A stretch of DNA of 64,000 nt. Origin: Bog-532 sp963775825 (GTDB lineage: Bacteria > Actinomycetota > Actinomycetes > Streptosporangiales > Streptosporangiaceae). The DNA lies in NCBI GenBank assembly GCA_963775825.1, contig CAVZKY010000068.1:1-64000 (forward strand), read 5' to 3'. Within the stretch, counting starts at the first letter, position 1, and every line of letters starts with the position of its first letter. Positions 9,598 to 18,768 of the stretch are shown here, piece by piece. The notes beneath the pieces were generated by a model. The model saw only the letters and a program-made list of their open reading frames with translations. It searched no databases and was not told the origin of the DNA. A program made the translations under genes and the position numbers.

Positions 9598-10661
9598 GAA
9601 CTTATCTGCACCTTGCTGTGATCACCGAGGACGAGCCGATGGGCCTTGGGTACCCGCGGCGCTGGGGTCACCTCCACGTCGCGGCCGATGATCGACGCCT
9701 CGATCCGCCGCACCCCCCGAATAGATGCGCGGCGCAGCAGGATGGAGTACTCGATCTCGCTGCTGTCGATGGTGCAGTCCTCCGCGACTGCGGTAAACGG
9801 GCCAACATAGGAGCCGGTTACCTTGCTTCCCGCTCCGATCATCACCGGGCCCACGATCCGCGAGCCGCTGACCTGGGCGCCGCTTTCGATGCATACCCGG
9901 CCGATGATCTCGCACCCGGCATCCACCGTGCCGTCACACCGCGCCTGGGTGGTCTCCAGCACCATGCGATTGACCTCCAGCATGTCGGTGACGTTGCCGG
10001 TGTCCTTCCAGTAGCCGGAAATGGCTGACGAGCGCACCGCCTTGCCGTGATCGATAAGCCACTGGATGGCCTCGGTGATCTCCAGCTCCCCCCGCCATGA
10101 CGGCTTAAGGTCCCGGACCGCCTCGTGTACCGAAGGGCTGAAAATGTAGACGCCGACCAGCGCGAGGTTGCTCTTGGGCTGCTCCGGCTTCTCCTCTAGG
10201 CCGATGACCTGCCCCGTGTCGTCAAGTTCCGCGACACCGAACTCACGCGGGTCGGGCACCGGCGTGAGCATGATCTGCGCGTCCGGCTGCTCGTATTGGA
10301 ACTCCTCAACCAGAGAAGTGATACCGCCGACGATGAAGTTGTCGCCGAGGTACATGACGAAGTCGTCATCTCCCAGGTAGTCCCTCGACACCAGGACCGC
10401 GTGGGCCAGGCCAAGCGGCGCCGTCTGCCTGATATACGTGGTGCTGAGGCCGAACGCTGATCCATCACCCACAGCTTCCTTGATCGCCTCCGCCGTATCC
10501 CCTACTACCAGCCCGACGTCGGTGATGCCCGCGTCCCGGATGGCCTCAAGACCGTAAAACAAGACGGGTTTGTTAGCCACCGGAAGCAGCTGCTTGGCGG
10601 AAGTGTGCGTGATAGGCCTCAGCCTGGTTCCCGCGCCCCCCGATAGGACTAGAGCCTTCAT
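9594..10661 (-). CDS. rmlA: Glucose-1-phosphate thymidylyltransferase, long form
   Basis: Makes dTDP-glucose from dTTP and glucose-1-phosphate, the first step to dTDP-deoxysugars. It is a 355-residue protein. Residues 8-16 carry the nucleotide-binding GGAGTRLRP loop, followed by KQLLPVANKPVLFYGLEAI, the active-site region YLGDNFI near 108-114 and EEKPEQPKS near 160. The C-terminal third is a left-handed beta-helix (CIESGAQVSGSRIVGP, IGAGSKVTGSYVG), as in the 355-residue antibiotic-type enzymes rather than the 290-residue RmlA. The ATG at 10661 is clear. It is the only intact gene of the sugar locus; its downstream partner rmlB is truncated and a diverged copy of its own 5' end lies at 1905-2180. 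It could serve dTDP-sugar synthesis completed elsewhere. Confidence 0.92.
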   Translation of the reverse strand: MKALVLSGGAGTRLRPITHTSAKQLLPVANKPVLFYGLEAIRDAGITDVGLVVGDTAEAIKEAVGDGSAFGLSTTYIRQTAPLGLAHAVLVSRDYLGDDDFVMYLGDNFIVGGITSLVEEFQYEQPDAQIMLTPVPDPREFGVAELDDTGQVIGLEEKPEQPKSNLALVGVYIFSPSVHEAVRDLKPSWRGELEITEAIQWLIDHGKAVRSSAISGYWKDTGNVTDMLEVNRMVLETTQARCDGTVDAGCEIIGRVCIESGAQVSGSRIVGPVMIGAGSKVTGSYVGPFTAVAEDCTIDSSEIEYSILLRRASIRGVRRIEASIIGRDVEVTPAPRVPKAHRLVLGDHSKVQISS

Positions 10662-10777
10662 GAGGCGAAGGTACCGCGTGGCCTATCGAATACCTAGCGG
10701 GCTGGCTCCTCTGCAGGAATCGGACGCTCGTCCGGTAATTGGGTGAACCGTACTGGCTCATCAGGCGTCTGTTGGTT

Positions 10778-12028
10778 ATGTCCAGCCGCCTGCGGGCTGG
10801 CCGCGGTCACATCCTCCAGATCGGCAAGCGACTGGGGACCACGGCTAGCGTCCTCACTGCTGGCGTCGCGATGGGCGGTCTGCTCTCCGCGTGCTCCGGT
10901 GGCGCCGCCTCATCCGGTGGCGGTGCACCAGCTAGCACCGCTGCCTCGCCATCAAACGTCCTCACCGTGTCGGCTGCGGCATGCGGCACGGGATGGGCGC
11001 ACCCGGCGGCCGGGACGCAGACGCTGTACATTCGCAATACCTCCCGCGGCGTGATCGAAGTCCAGCTCATCGACCCCGAAAGCGGTGCCGTGTACGCCCA
11101 GCTCGAGGGAGTCGGGGCGGGCACCACGCGGTCGATGCCGGTCGACGTCGGATCCGGCCAGTACTCGTTCAGCTGCTCGGGAACCAACTACGGCGTACGG
11201 ACCGGCCCCGTCATCCAGATCCCGGGCCAGGTTCGCGGCGGCGGCGCGATCCTGCCGCTGACGCAGGCACAGCTCAACACGGTGACCGACCAGGCCCATG
11301 CCTACGTGGCCAGTGGCCTGACTACCCTGGTCCAGCAGACCGGTGCGCTGATCGCCGATATCCAGGCCGGCAACCTTACGTCTGCCCGGACGATGTGGCT
11401 GACCGCTCACCTGACGTGGGAGCGCCTTGGCAGCGCCTACGGGATGTTCGGCGGCTATGACGACGTGATCGACGGATTGCCCGATGGTCTGCCGGGCGGT
11501 GTCCGCGATCCCGGCTTCACCGGTTTTTACCGGCTGGAGTACGGGTTGTGGCACGGCCAGTCCGCGTCCGAGCTGGCCCAGCCCGCCAGACAACTGGCCG
11601 CCGACGCGCGATCACTGAGAACGGCCTGGCCCGGCCTCGAACTCCCGCCCGGCCACGCCGTGGGCGACCTGGCCCTGCGCACCCATGAAGTCCTGGAAAA
11701 TGCCATCCAGTTCCAGCTCAGCGGGCACGATGACTTTGGCAGCGGCACCACGCTGGCCACGTTCGCGGCCGGTATCGATGCGACCCGGGCCCAGCTCGCG
11801 ATCCTTTACCCACTACTGGTCTCCCGCTATCCGCAGACGGCAGAGCTGTACCGCTGGCTCAACCAGCTGGAGGGTCTCGTTAATGCGGCCAAGACCAGCC
11901 ACGGCTGGACGCCGGCCGGTGATCTGACGACGACACAGCGGGAGCGGCTGGACGCCGCGGCCGGGCAGACGGTGGAACTGCTGGCACCGATTCCGGTCAT
12001 TTTCGAGCAGGAAAGGCCCGTGCCGTGA
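10778..12028 (+). CDS. efeO: EfeO-like iron-uptake lipoprotein (cupredoxin plus imelysin/M75)
   Basis: Extracytoplasmic component of the EfeUOB iron system, thought to bind and present iron. I chose ATG 10778 because it leaves a clean lipoprotein signal: positive N-terminus, hydrophobic SVLTAGVAMGGLLSA and lipobox Cys at residue 39. An upstream in-frame TTG at 10739 adds 13 residues without benefit. Residues 60-150 form a cupredoxin-like domain and the rest an imelysin/M75 domain with MWLTAHLTWERLGSAYGMF, DPGFTGFYRLEYGLW and RTHEVLENAIQFQLSG. Its stop overlaps the efeB start by four bases (GTGA), so the two are translationally coupled. The permease EfeU is not in this window. Confidence 0.88.
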   Translation: MSSRLRAGRGHILQIGKRLGTTASVLTAGVAMGGLLSACSGGAASSGGGAPASTAASPSNVLTVSAAACGTGWAHPAAGTQTLYIRNTSRGVIEVQLIDPESGAVYAQLEGVGAGTTRSMPVDVGSGQYSFSCSGTNYGVRTGPVIQIPGQVRGGGAILPLTQAQLNTVTDQAHAYVASGLTTLVQQTGALIADIQAGNLTSARTMWLTAHLTWERLGSAYGMFGGYDDVIDGLPDGLPGGVRDPGFTGFYRLEYGLWHGQSASELAQPARQLAADARSLRTAWPGLELPPGHAVGDLALRTHEVLENAIQFQLSGHDDFGSGTTLATFAAGIDATRAQLAILYPLLVSRYPQTAELYRWLNQLEGLVNAAKTSHGWTPAGDLTTTQRERLDAAAGQTVELLAPIPVIFEQERPVP

Positions 12029-13365
12029 GCGTGCAGGATCCCCTTGCTGGTGGCTGCCCCGTCCACCCTGGGGGAGCAGATGCTGAGCCAGGGACCGGGA
12101 CGCCGCGGCGCCGGTCATTTCTGCGTGGCGTGCTGGGCGCCAGTGCCCTGGGGGTAGCCGGGGCCGTAGGGGCGGGCGCGGGGGTGGCGAAAGGCGCGCA
12201 GGTCACTGACCTGGCTGGCACAGCAGCGACCGCTGGGCCGGCTGATCCGCAAGGACGGCTGCCGGCGGTGCCCTTTCACGGCATCCACCAGGCAGGCATC
12301 CTGCTGCCGCCAGCACGCCAGATGGCCATGCTTTCCTTTGACGTCGCCGCGGCGAGCAAGGGCGAGCTGAGCGAACTGCTGCAGACGATGACGCAGCGTG
12401 CCCGCTTCCTGACGTCCGGCGGCGTGCCCGCGCCCGCCGGGGTCACCGGGCCGCCCACCGACTCAGGCATTCTCGGTGCCACGGTCGTGCCGGACGGGCT
12501 GACGGTAACCGTCGGCGCAGGTGCATCGCTGTTCGACGAGCGTTTTGGGCTTATGTCCCGTAAGCCTGTCCATCTCACCGCCATGACCCCGTTTCCCAAT
12601 GACGATCTGGACGCTGCCCAGTGCGGGGGTGACCTGAGTGTCCAGCTCGCCGCAGGCAGCACCGACACGATCCTGCACGCGATGCGCGACCTGACCAGCC
12701 ACACCCGCGGCGGGATGCAGTTGCGCTGGCGCATCGACGGCTTTTCCAGCCCGCCCAGACCGGCCGGGACACCGCGGAATCTGATGGGCTTCAAGGACGG
12801 CATCGCCAATCCGGACACCGGCGACCCGGCGCAGCTCAGCCAGCTCGTCTGGGCCCGGCCCGGATCTTCCGGTGAGCCAGCCTGGACCGAGGGTGGCAGC
12901 TACCTGGTCGTCCGGCTCATCCGCATGTATGTCGAGTTCTGGGACCGGGTCTCGATCACCGAACAGGAGAACATGTTCGGCCGCGCCCGCGACTCGGGTG
13001 CGCCCCTGGACGCCAATAGTGAATTCGCCGTGCCCGACTACACAGACGACCCCGACGGTGCCGTGATACCCCTGGATTCTCATATCCGGCTGGCGAACCC
13101 GCGCACCCCGCAGACGGCCGATAACCAGATCCTGCGCCGTGCATACAACTACGACCGGGGCATCGACGTGATCGGGGATCTCGACATGGGCCTGGTCTTC
13201 ACCTGCTACCAGCAGGACATCGAGCGGCAGTTCGCGACCGTGCAGAAACGGCTCATCGATGAGCCACTGGTGGACTACATCAGCCCGTTCGGCGGGGGCT
13301 ATTTCTTCGCCCTGCCCGGAGTCCGCGACCAGGCGGACTTTTATGGCCGGGCGCTCCTGGGCTGA
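12025..13365 (+). CDS. efeB: Tat-exported Dyp-type heme peroxidase (EfeB/DtpA-like)
   Basis: Heme peroxidase of 446 residues, exported folded through the Tat route: RRRSFLRG at residues 28-35 is followed by a hydrophobic alanine/glycine stretch. Dyp hallmarks are GFKDG within NLMGFKDGIANP, with the distal catalytic Asp, and the proximal heme ligand region DSHIRLANPRTP. The GTG start overlaps the efeO stop. Two roles are possible: deferrochelatase/ferrous-iron oxidation with EfeO, or a DtpA-like role in maturing the copper radical oxidase GlxA, whose gene lies 16 kb away. Sequence alone does not separate these. The gene is intact. Confidence 0.88.
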   Translation: MSVQDPLAGGCPVHPGGADAEPGTGTPRRRSFLRGVLGASALGVAGAVGAGAGVAKGAQVTDLAGTAATAGPADPQGRLPAVPFHGIHQAGILLPPARQMAMLSFDVAAASKGELSELLQTMTQRARFLTSGGVPAPAGVTGPPTDSGILGATVVPDGLTVTVGAGASLFDERFGLMSRKPVHLTAMTPFPNDDLDAAQCGGDLSVQLAAGSTDTILHAMRDLTSHTRGGMQLRWRIDGFSSPPRPAGTPRNLMGFKDGIANPDTGDPAQLSQLVWARPGSSGEPAWTEGGSYLVVRLIRMYVEFWDRVSITEQENMFGRARDSGAPLDANSEFAVPDYTDDPDGAVIPLDSHIRLANPRTPQTADNQILRRAYNYDRGIDVIGDLDMGLVFTCYQQDIERQFATVQKRLIDEPLVDYISPFGGGYFFALPGVRDQADFYGRALLG

Positions 13366-13446
13366 CCTCTTCGCGGGCACTCGCCGCGACCAGTACTACA
13401 GCCCCAGATCTTGAAACCGTCTGCTTGATCGTTCGTTGATGGGTTC

Positions 13447-14840
13447 GTGGTCGCGGCGGTCGAGGTTGGGGATGTCGAGGGTTGGGACGCGGATCTGTCC
13501 GCGGTGACGCAGGGGTTGGGGTGGTTGTTCGCCCGCCCGGAGCCGAAGCAGACGTTCGGGTTGCTGGTACGGGCCCTGCTGGCGGACGTGGCGAAAAGGA
13601 ACTGTTGGGGGATGTCGGAGTACGCCGGGCTGCCCAGCCCGAAACGGTTCCAGCACCTGCTGAATGCGGCGTCGTGGAACGCCGATGCGTTGCGGGACTG
13701 GATCCGCGGCTACGTCCTCGCCGCGTTGGCGCACCCGGACGGGGCGCTGGTCCTGGACGACACGCAGGCAGTCAAGAAGGGCCGGATGAGCGTCGGGGTA
13801 GCGCCACAGCATTGCGGCGCGACCGGGCAGACGGAGAACTGCCAGTGCATGGTGATGCTGACCTACGCCAGCGTCCTAGGGCACGCGTTCATCGACCGGG
13901 AGTTGTACCTACCCGCGTGCTGGACGGCGGATCGGGCCCGCTGCGCGGCTGCGGGGGTGCCCGCCGAGCGGGGCCTGGTCACCAAGCCGCACCTGGGCAT
14001 CGCCATGCTCCAGCGGGCCCTGGCCAACTCGGCGTTGGCGTTCGGCTGGGTGGTCGCCGACTCCGGCTACGGCCGAGACCCGAAGCTGCGCGCCTTCTGC
14101 CACCGGCGCACGCTGGCGTACGTGTTCGCGGTGCCGGTGGACCTGCCGCTGGTCGACGTGCGCGGCACCGCATCACGCCCGGACGTGGTGCTGGCCGCCA
14201 CCCGCGATGGTGACTGGGAACGACGCTCCTGCGGGCACGGGGCAAAGGGCAGCGGTATTGGGACTTCGCCGCCCACTCGGTGACCGTGAAGGGTCAGCGG
14301 CCCGCGGCCGGGCACACGCACACCCTGCTGATCCGCCGCGCGTTGACCCCGAAAGTCACCAAGGCTCACCTCGAAGGCATCCTGGAGGTGGAGTACTTCC
14401 TAGTTCACGCCCGTACCGGCACCCCGATCCCACAGATGATCACCTCGGCTGGGCTGCGCTGGAACATCGAAGACGACAACCGCGCCGGCAAGGACCTGCT
14501 CGGCCTGGATCACTACCAGGTCCGCAAGTGGACCCCGTGGCACCGGCACGTGACCACCTGCATGCTGGCTCACGCCTTCCTCGCAGTCACCCGGGCCAAC
14601 CTGGGGAAAAGACCAGAATCCCGAGCCGAGGAAGGCCACCGGCTGATCCCGGCCCTACTGATCGCTTACTCCCTGGCCGCAATCCGCGGCCTGCTCGCCG
14701 CCACCGTGCTGGCCCGCACCAACCTCGACATCGCCGCCGCCATCGCCCGCGACCTTTGGCGCCAGGCCCACCAAACCCGCGCCATGATCAGCCACTACCG
14801 CCGCCGTGGCGACCCACTCCCACCCCACCTGCGCATGTAG
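13447..14840 (+). mobile_element. IS701-like DDE transposase, frameshifted
   Basis: Two adjoining frames (13447-14283 and the frame ending 14840) together encode a transposase of about 465 residues. The first carries GMSEYAGLPSPKRFQHLL, the first catalytic Asp in LVLDDTQAVKKG and GWVVADSGYGRDPKLR with the second Asp. The second carries RWNIEDDNRAGKDLLGLDHY with the catalytic Glu region. A single missing base near 14247 (GAKGQRYWDF is expected) joins them, so the copy is probably inactive. I found no convincing terminal inverted repeats or target duplication in the flanks (13380-13446 and 14841-14960). It lies just behind efeB, which it does not interrupt. Confidence 0.8.
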
Positions 14841-15129
14841 GCCCACCATTCACGGAGCGGGTCGACCATCACAAGGTCTGGTGTCCTGGACAGCGAATCG
14901 TCCTCTGCCTGGGTGTTCTGCCCTGGGCTGGGGAATCTTGAGTGGCAAGCTTGCCGGCTGGCAGGTGCTGTTTGCTGGGAGGTGCCCGGGGACCGCGTCA
15001 ATGGATCTTGCTCCACCGTGCGTGCAACTGAAGAATCGCCGAGGACGCCCTTGACCGCCTGAGGCCTCTACCTCAACGACCCCAGTGGCTCCAGCGGTAA
15101 CCCCGCGACGAACGTGCGGGCAGAGGTAC
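14841..15129. other. Gene-free spacer downstream of the transposase
   Basis: It presumably includes the right end of the insertion element and the 3' flank of the minus-strand membrane operon. No supported coding sequence was seen. Confidence 0.4.
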
Positions 15130-15264
15130 TTAGCGGCCGTTGAGTTGGAGGCTAACGGCGAGCGCCGTCAAGACTGCGATGGCGAGGATCAACAGGGTGA
15201 GGCGTACGGCTCGGCGGCGGCGGGGTGCCGGCGTCGGCTGGCTTGTCGGGTCCGGTGTGGTCAT
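15130..15264 (-). CDS. Small single-pass membrane peptide, 44 residues
   Basis: ATG at 15264, five bases after the stop of the larger membrane-protein gene, so it is the third gene of the PadR operon. The peptide has a polar Pro/Thr N-terminus, four arginines in a row (PAPRRRRAVR, residues 13-22), then one hydrophobic helix LTLLILAIAVLTALAVSLQL and a short NGR end. The positive-inside rule predicts N-in topology. No family is recognised. Position, frame and composition support a real gene; it may be a small regulator or subunit of the neighbouring membrane protein. Confidence 0.6.
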   Translation of the reverse strand: MTTPDPTSQPTPAPRRRRAVRLTLLILAIAVLTALAVSLQLNGR

Positions 15265-15269
15265 GGGGT

Positions 15270-16187
15270 TCACGCCTCCTGTACCGGGTGGGTGGCCCGC
15301 GGGACAGCCGGTGTGGGTTTACGGCGTACCAGGTAGCCGACGAGGGCGGCGCCGGCCCAGCCGACCATCGCGATGATCAGCGTCGAGACCACGAGGTCGA
15401 CGATGTTGTTGCCGAGGCGGTCACTGACCGTGCCGCGGACCGTGAAGCCGCCGTCCTGGTCGGGTGGTCCGCCACCGCCGAGGATGGCGACCGCGACTGT
15501 GGCGTACAGCAGTTGCAGCAGCCCGGCGCTGAGGGCGGCCAGGCGGGCGACGTGACGCCCCGCGGCCGGGTCACGGCCCCACAGGGTGCCGGCGGCACCG
15601 ATGGCGGCGGGTACCGCGATCACCCGCACCCACTGCTGCCAGGGATTCGGGATGAAGGTGACCTGGTCGACCGCGGTGAACCCGGACATGCCCAGCCCCA
15701 CCACGGTCGCGAACACGCCGCCCAGCAGGCCGGGCAACGCGACACCGGGCCGGCGCAGCAACGCGCTGGCACCCAGCAGGTACCCGACGCAGATGATCCC
15801 GACGACCGCGAGCGCGATCCAGTCACCGACGCCGAGCCGGTAGCCGACGGTCAGGCCAGCGAAGAGGGTGAAGCTGGCGGCGGTGAGCCCGATCGTCGCC
15901 CAAAGGCCGACGGCGGCCCGGCCCCAGGGCGGCAGGACCAGCGCGGCGCCGGTACAGCCCAACGCGAAGCGCATCCGCCGCAGGCGCCCGTCCAGGTGGC
16001 CGAGTTCGCCGAGCATGGCCTGCCCCCACTCGGCCCGCTGTGGGGACAGCAAGCTGACCGCCCAGCCCAGCAGCCGCAGCGGCGCGTCCTCCCACGGGCC
16101 GTCCAGGAACCGGCGCGGGTTGCGCCGGTACAGCGCGACCGCCACGGCGATCGGCGTCACCAGGAACACGATGAAGAACGGCATCAC
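15270..16187 (-). CDS. Multi-pass membrane protein of unknown function, PadR-linked
   Basis: A 305-residue protein. It has an N-terminal helix (FFIVFLVTPIAVAVALY), a cytosolic stretch with RRNPRRFLDGPWEDAPLRLL and RMRFALGCTGAAL, then about six hydrophobic helices (LTAASFTLFAGLTVGYRLG, VFATVVGLGMSGFTAV, LAALSAGLLQLLYATVAVAI and others). The start ATG overlaps the upstream padR stop by four bases, making co-transcription almost certain. Such PadR-membrane protein pairs are common in actinomycetes; I cannot assign a substrate or activity. Confidence 0.75.
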   Translation of the reverse strand: MMPFFIVFLVTPIAVAVALYRRNPRRFLDGPWEDAPLRLLGWAVSLLSPQRAEWGQAMLGELGHLDGRLRRMRFALGCTGAALVLPPWGRAAVGLWATIGLTAASFTLFAGLTVGYRLGVGDWIALAVVGIICVGYLLGASALLRRPGVALPGLLGGVFATVVGLGMSGFTAVDQVTFIPNPWQQWVRVIAVPAAIGAAGTLWGRDPAAGRHVARLAALSAGLLQLLYATVAVAILGGGGPPDQDGGFTVRGTVSDRLGNNIVDLVVSTLIIAMVGWAGAALVGYLVRRKPTPAVPRATHPVQEA

Positions 16188-16498
16188 GCCTCACTCAAGC
16201 GGCGGTGGGGGCTGGCGGCGCCGCGGTCGCGGCGCGCGGCGCTCAGGGCGGCCACGAATTCGCGACCGGCGCCGGTCAGGCGGTACAGATGCCGCGGCGG
16301 CCGGCTGCCGACGCTCGGCTCCCAGGACGTCTCCAGTAGGCCACGGTCGGCCAGCCGGACGAGGATCGGGTAGAGCGAACCGGATTTGAGATGCACCTCG
16401 GTGACCAGGTCATAGCCGTAACGCCACCGGGCCGGGTCGGCGGCCAGTGCCTGCAGGACGTTGACCGTCTGCGGCGATGGGGGCCGGTTACGCTGCAC
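16184..16498 (-). CDS. PadR-family transcriptional regulator
   Basis: A 104-residue PadR repressor. Winged-helix signatures are NVLQALAADPARWRYGYDL, LKSGSLYPILVRLADRGLLE (recognition helix) and the wing PPRHLYRLTGAG. It begins at GTG 16498, only a few bases below a strong predicted promoter, so its mRNA is probably leaderless. It is the first gene of an operon with a membrane protein and a 44-residue peptide, which it most likely autoregulates through the palindrome between the -35 and -10 elements. Confidence 0.85.
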   Translation of the reverse strand: MQRNRPPSPQTVNVLQALAADPARWRYGYDLVTEVHLKSGSLYPILVRLADRGLLETSWEPSVGSRPPRHLYRLTGAGREFVAALSAARRDRGAASPHRRLSEA

Positions 16499-16506
16499 GA
16501 GCGGTA

Positions 16507-16534
16507 ACTCTACTCATGTAGCCGTAATTGTCAA
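16507..16534 (-). promoter_or_regulatory. Promoter and putative operator of the padR operon
   Basis: On the minus strand a consensus -35 TTGACA (16529-16534), a 16-bp spacer and a -10 TAGAGT (16507-16512) place the transcript start at about 16499-16500, directly at the GTG 16498. The palindrome CTACTCATGTAG (16510-16521, plus strand) overlaps the -10 and spacer and is a good candidate for the PadR binding site. Confidence 0.6.
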
Positions 16535-16706
16535 GAGACACGCACCGCAGGGCCTGCTCCGACGCCCGGGTTTCTAGACGTTATGGTCGATCGGGATAGC
16601 AAACCGTAGTGGCTGACAGCAGAACGAGCAAGATTCAACGGCAAGGAGGAAGACCTACTGTCACGGGACATCTGGGGCTGTAGTACCAGTGCCCCCGGAC
16701 CACAGA

Positions 16707-16740
16707 AACCCCCCTGACGAGGCCGCCAATCAGGGGGGTT
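16707..16740 (-). terminator. Intrinsic terminator of the BBE-type oxidoreductase operon
   Basis: A perfect 11-bp inverted repeat (16707-16717 with 16730-16740, AACCCCCCTGA/TCAGGGGGGTT) with a 12-nt loop. Read on the minus strand it lies 17 bases past the stop of the oxidoreductase gene and is followed by TTT. Confidence 0.85.
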
Positions 16741-16756
16741 CTGCCGCCGACCGGCG

Positions 16757-18217
16757 TTAGCCGGCCGGCGCGGGAACGATGTTGTAGTTGGCGCGGAACA
16801 GGTTGCCGGGATCGTACTGGGCCTTGACCCGGCCGAGCTTCGCGTACTTCTCGGGGCCGCCGAGCGCCTCGACCACCCGGTCCATCTCGTCAAAGTTCAG
16901 CATGTTGAGGTAGACGCCGTTGCCGACCCAGGGGGCCAGGTCGCCGACGGCAGCGCGAGTGCGAGCCATGTAGTCGGCGTCGCAGGCCGGGTCGTCCCAG
17001 CGCATCGCGAAGTTCAGCCAGAGGAGGTAGCCGCGGTTGGAGAACGCCGTGGCGTCCTCCGGGACGTCGCCGATCGCGCCGCCGAGGCCGATGATCTCGA
17101 CCTCGCCCTCCATGGGCATGTCCGACCAGAAGGTCACCAGCTTGTCGATGGCCTCGTCGGCCAGCTCAGCCACGTGTGCTTCCTTGGTGTAGTACCGGTG
17201 CCCGTCCTCGAACTCCTTGTCGATGAGCTTCTGCACGCCCGCCGCGAACGGGAGCACAGTGGTGGCGGTGACCTTCGGCTGACCGATGGTGGACAGGCGG
17301 TCGATCATCTCCACGCCGTCCGGGGCCTCGGCGTCGTCCAGCCACATGGCGACGAGCATGAGCATCCGCGCCCCGACCAGCTCCGGCGGGACGAACGGGA
17401 GCGCGGGCATGTCGTGCTTGAGCGCCGCGTGCCAGCCCACGGTCCGGGGCAGCGTGGGCACGATGGCGGCGTACTCGCGCAGCGCCTCGGTGGCGTCGGC
17501 CACGTCGTAAAGCGACACCCCGATCCGCATGATCGGGCCGAATTCGTAGGCGCGGAAGGTGAAGCGCGTGACGATGCCAAAGTTCCCGCCGCCGCCCTTC
17601 AGGGCCCAGAGCAGGTCGGGGTGCTCGTCGGCGGTCACCTCGATCACCTCGCCGCTGGCCAGCACCAGCTCCAGGGAGACGAACTGGTCGCAGGTGAGCC
17701 CGTGCTTGCGGGAGAACCAGCCGATGCCGCCGCCCAGGGACAGCCCGGCCACGCCCGTCTCGGACATGATCCCGGCCGGGACGATCAGGCCATGACTGGC
17801 CACAGCGGCGTCCACGTCGCCGAGCCGGCTGCCGCCGCCTACGCTGACCAGCTTGTTCGCGGCGTCTACGGTCACCTCGCGCAGGCCGCTCAGGTCCAGG
17901 GTCAGCCCGCCGTCGGACATGGCCTTGCCGGCCACGTTGTGGCCGCCGCACCGGACCGACGGGTACAGCCCATTGTCCCGGGCCACGTTGACCGCGGCCA
18001 CCACGTCGGCGGTGCTCGTGCAGCGCAGGATCAGCCCGGGGCTCCGGTCGATCATGGAGTTCCACACCTGGCGAGCGGCGTCGTACTGGAGATGGTCCGG
18101 GCCGATGATGTCGCCCTTGAACCGGCCGGCCAGCTGGTCGGCGATGCGCGCCCGCAGCCCGTCATCGAGACTCGGAGGCGCCGTGGCGCTGGGGCCAGCG
18201 GGAGAAGTCAGTGACAT
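16757..18217 (-). CDS. FAD-binding oxidoreductase, berberine-bridge-enzyme (BBE) type
   Basis: A 486-residue flavoprotein of the VAO/PCMH class with BBE C-terminus, which oxidises alcohols, sugars or aromatic substrates with O2 or another acceptor. Both covalent FAD attachment residues are present: His93 in VRCGGHNVAG and Cys176 in GWFSRKHGLTCDQF, so bicovalent flavin is predicted. GGGSRLGDVD and LKGGGGNFGIVT are the PP-loop and substrate-side motifs; YDPGNLFRANYNIVP is the BBE tail. There is no signal peptide, so it is cytosolic. ATG 18217 is preceded by GGAAGG. It is last in the GntR-controlled operon, 83 bases after the AtaL-like gene, with a terminator behind it. Substrate unknown. Confidence 0.9.
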   Translation of the reverse strand: MSLTSPAGPSATAPPSLDDGLRARIADQLAGRFKGDIIGPDHLQYDAARQVWNSMIDRSPGLILRCTSTADVVAAVNVARDNGLYPSVRCGGHNVAGKAMSDGGLTLDLSGLREVTVDAANKLVSVGGGSRLGDVDAAVASHGLIVPAGIMSETGVAGLSLGGGIGWFSRKHGLTCDQFVSLELVLASGEVIEVTADEHPDLLWALKGGGGNFGIVTRFTFRAYEFGPIMRIGVSLYDVADATEALREYAAIVPTLPRTVGWHAALKHDMPALPFVPPELVGARMLMLVAMWLDDAEAPDGVEMIDRLSTIGQPKVTATTVLPFAAGVQKLIDKEFEDGHRYYTKEAHVAELADEAIDKLVTFWSDMPMEGEVEIIGLGGAIGDVPEDATAFSNRGYLLWLNFAMRWDDPACDADYMARTRAAVGDLAPWVGNGVYLNMLNFDEMDRVVEALGGPEKYAKLGRVKAQYDPGNLFRANYNIVPAPAG

Positions 18218-18300
18218 CGCAGTTGCCTTCCAGCTAATACAGGTCGGTTGAGGCGGAGATGGGGATGGCGGATCGGACAGACTGCCGCGGGACCGGCCGG

Positions 18301-18768
18301 TCAGGCGGAGACCGCCTTGTCAGCCGCGATCCGGCGCATGGCGCCCAGGGTGGCCGCGACGGCCTTGAGGTAGTCGCCGGTCATCGAGTCGGCGTACTCC
18401 TGCTCCCGGCTGGAGCCGCCTTCGACCCCGGTCACGACCAGGGCGAAGCTGAACCGGAGCCGCAGGTCGTCGTCGCTGCCCTCGATCTCGTTGGCGATCG
18501 TGCCGAGCACGGGCCCGGCGATGCGGGTGAAGGTGACCCGGTGCGGCTCCTCCATCGTGATCCGCTCGGTGAAGCGCTCGCCACGGAACTCGATGTCGCG
18601 GTCGAAGACGGTATCGCTCAGACGGCTGGTGACCTCGCAGAACGTCATGCTGGGCACGAACGGCAGCGCGTTGTTGGCCTTCAGCACCAGCCCGTCCCAG
18701 ACGTCGGCGCGGCCCAGGCGCGGCTCGCCGGGGACGTTCACCGGCAGATCGTGGGTAACGAAGATCAT
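18301..18768 (-). CDS. AtaL-like SRPBCC protein (DUF1857)
   Basis: A 155-residue single-domain protein of the START/SRPBCC fold, with a hydrophobic ligand pocket. MIFVTHDLPVNVPG, LTREDVWDGL-like spacing (LGRADVWDGLVLKANNA), TFCEVTSRLSDTVFDRDI and DDDLRLRFSFAL match the DUF1857/AtaL-like group, named after a fungal acetylaranotin protein of uncertain role. The start overlaps the FAH-family stop by four bases. In this operon it may bind, cyclise or hydrolyse a small aromatic or oxo-acid intermediate; that is inference. Confidence 0.8.
   Translation of the reverse strand: MIFVTHDLPVNVPGEPRLGRADVWDGLVLKANNALPFVPSMTFCEVTSRLSDTVFDRDIEFRGERFTERITMEEPHRVTFTRIAGPVLGTIANEIEGSDDDLRLRFSFALVVTGVEGGSSREQEYADSMTGDYLKAVAATLGAMRRIAADKAVSA

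Noticed and set aside
13380..14960. Inverted repeats flanking the transposase
   Set aside because: Only short matches (such as ATCTTGA) that are not terminal or inverted; I could not define element ends.
17174..18214. 346-residue open frame on the plus strand
   Set aside because: Antisense to the BBE flavoprotein; no domain signature.
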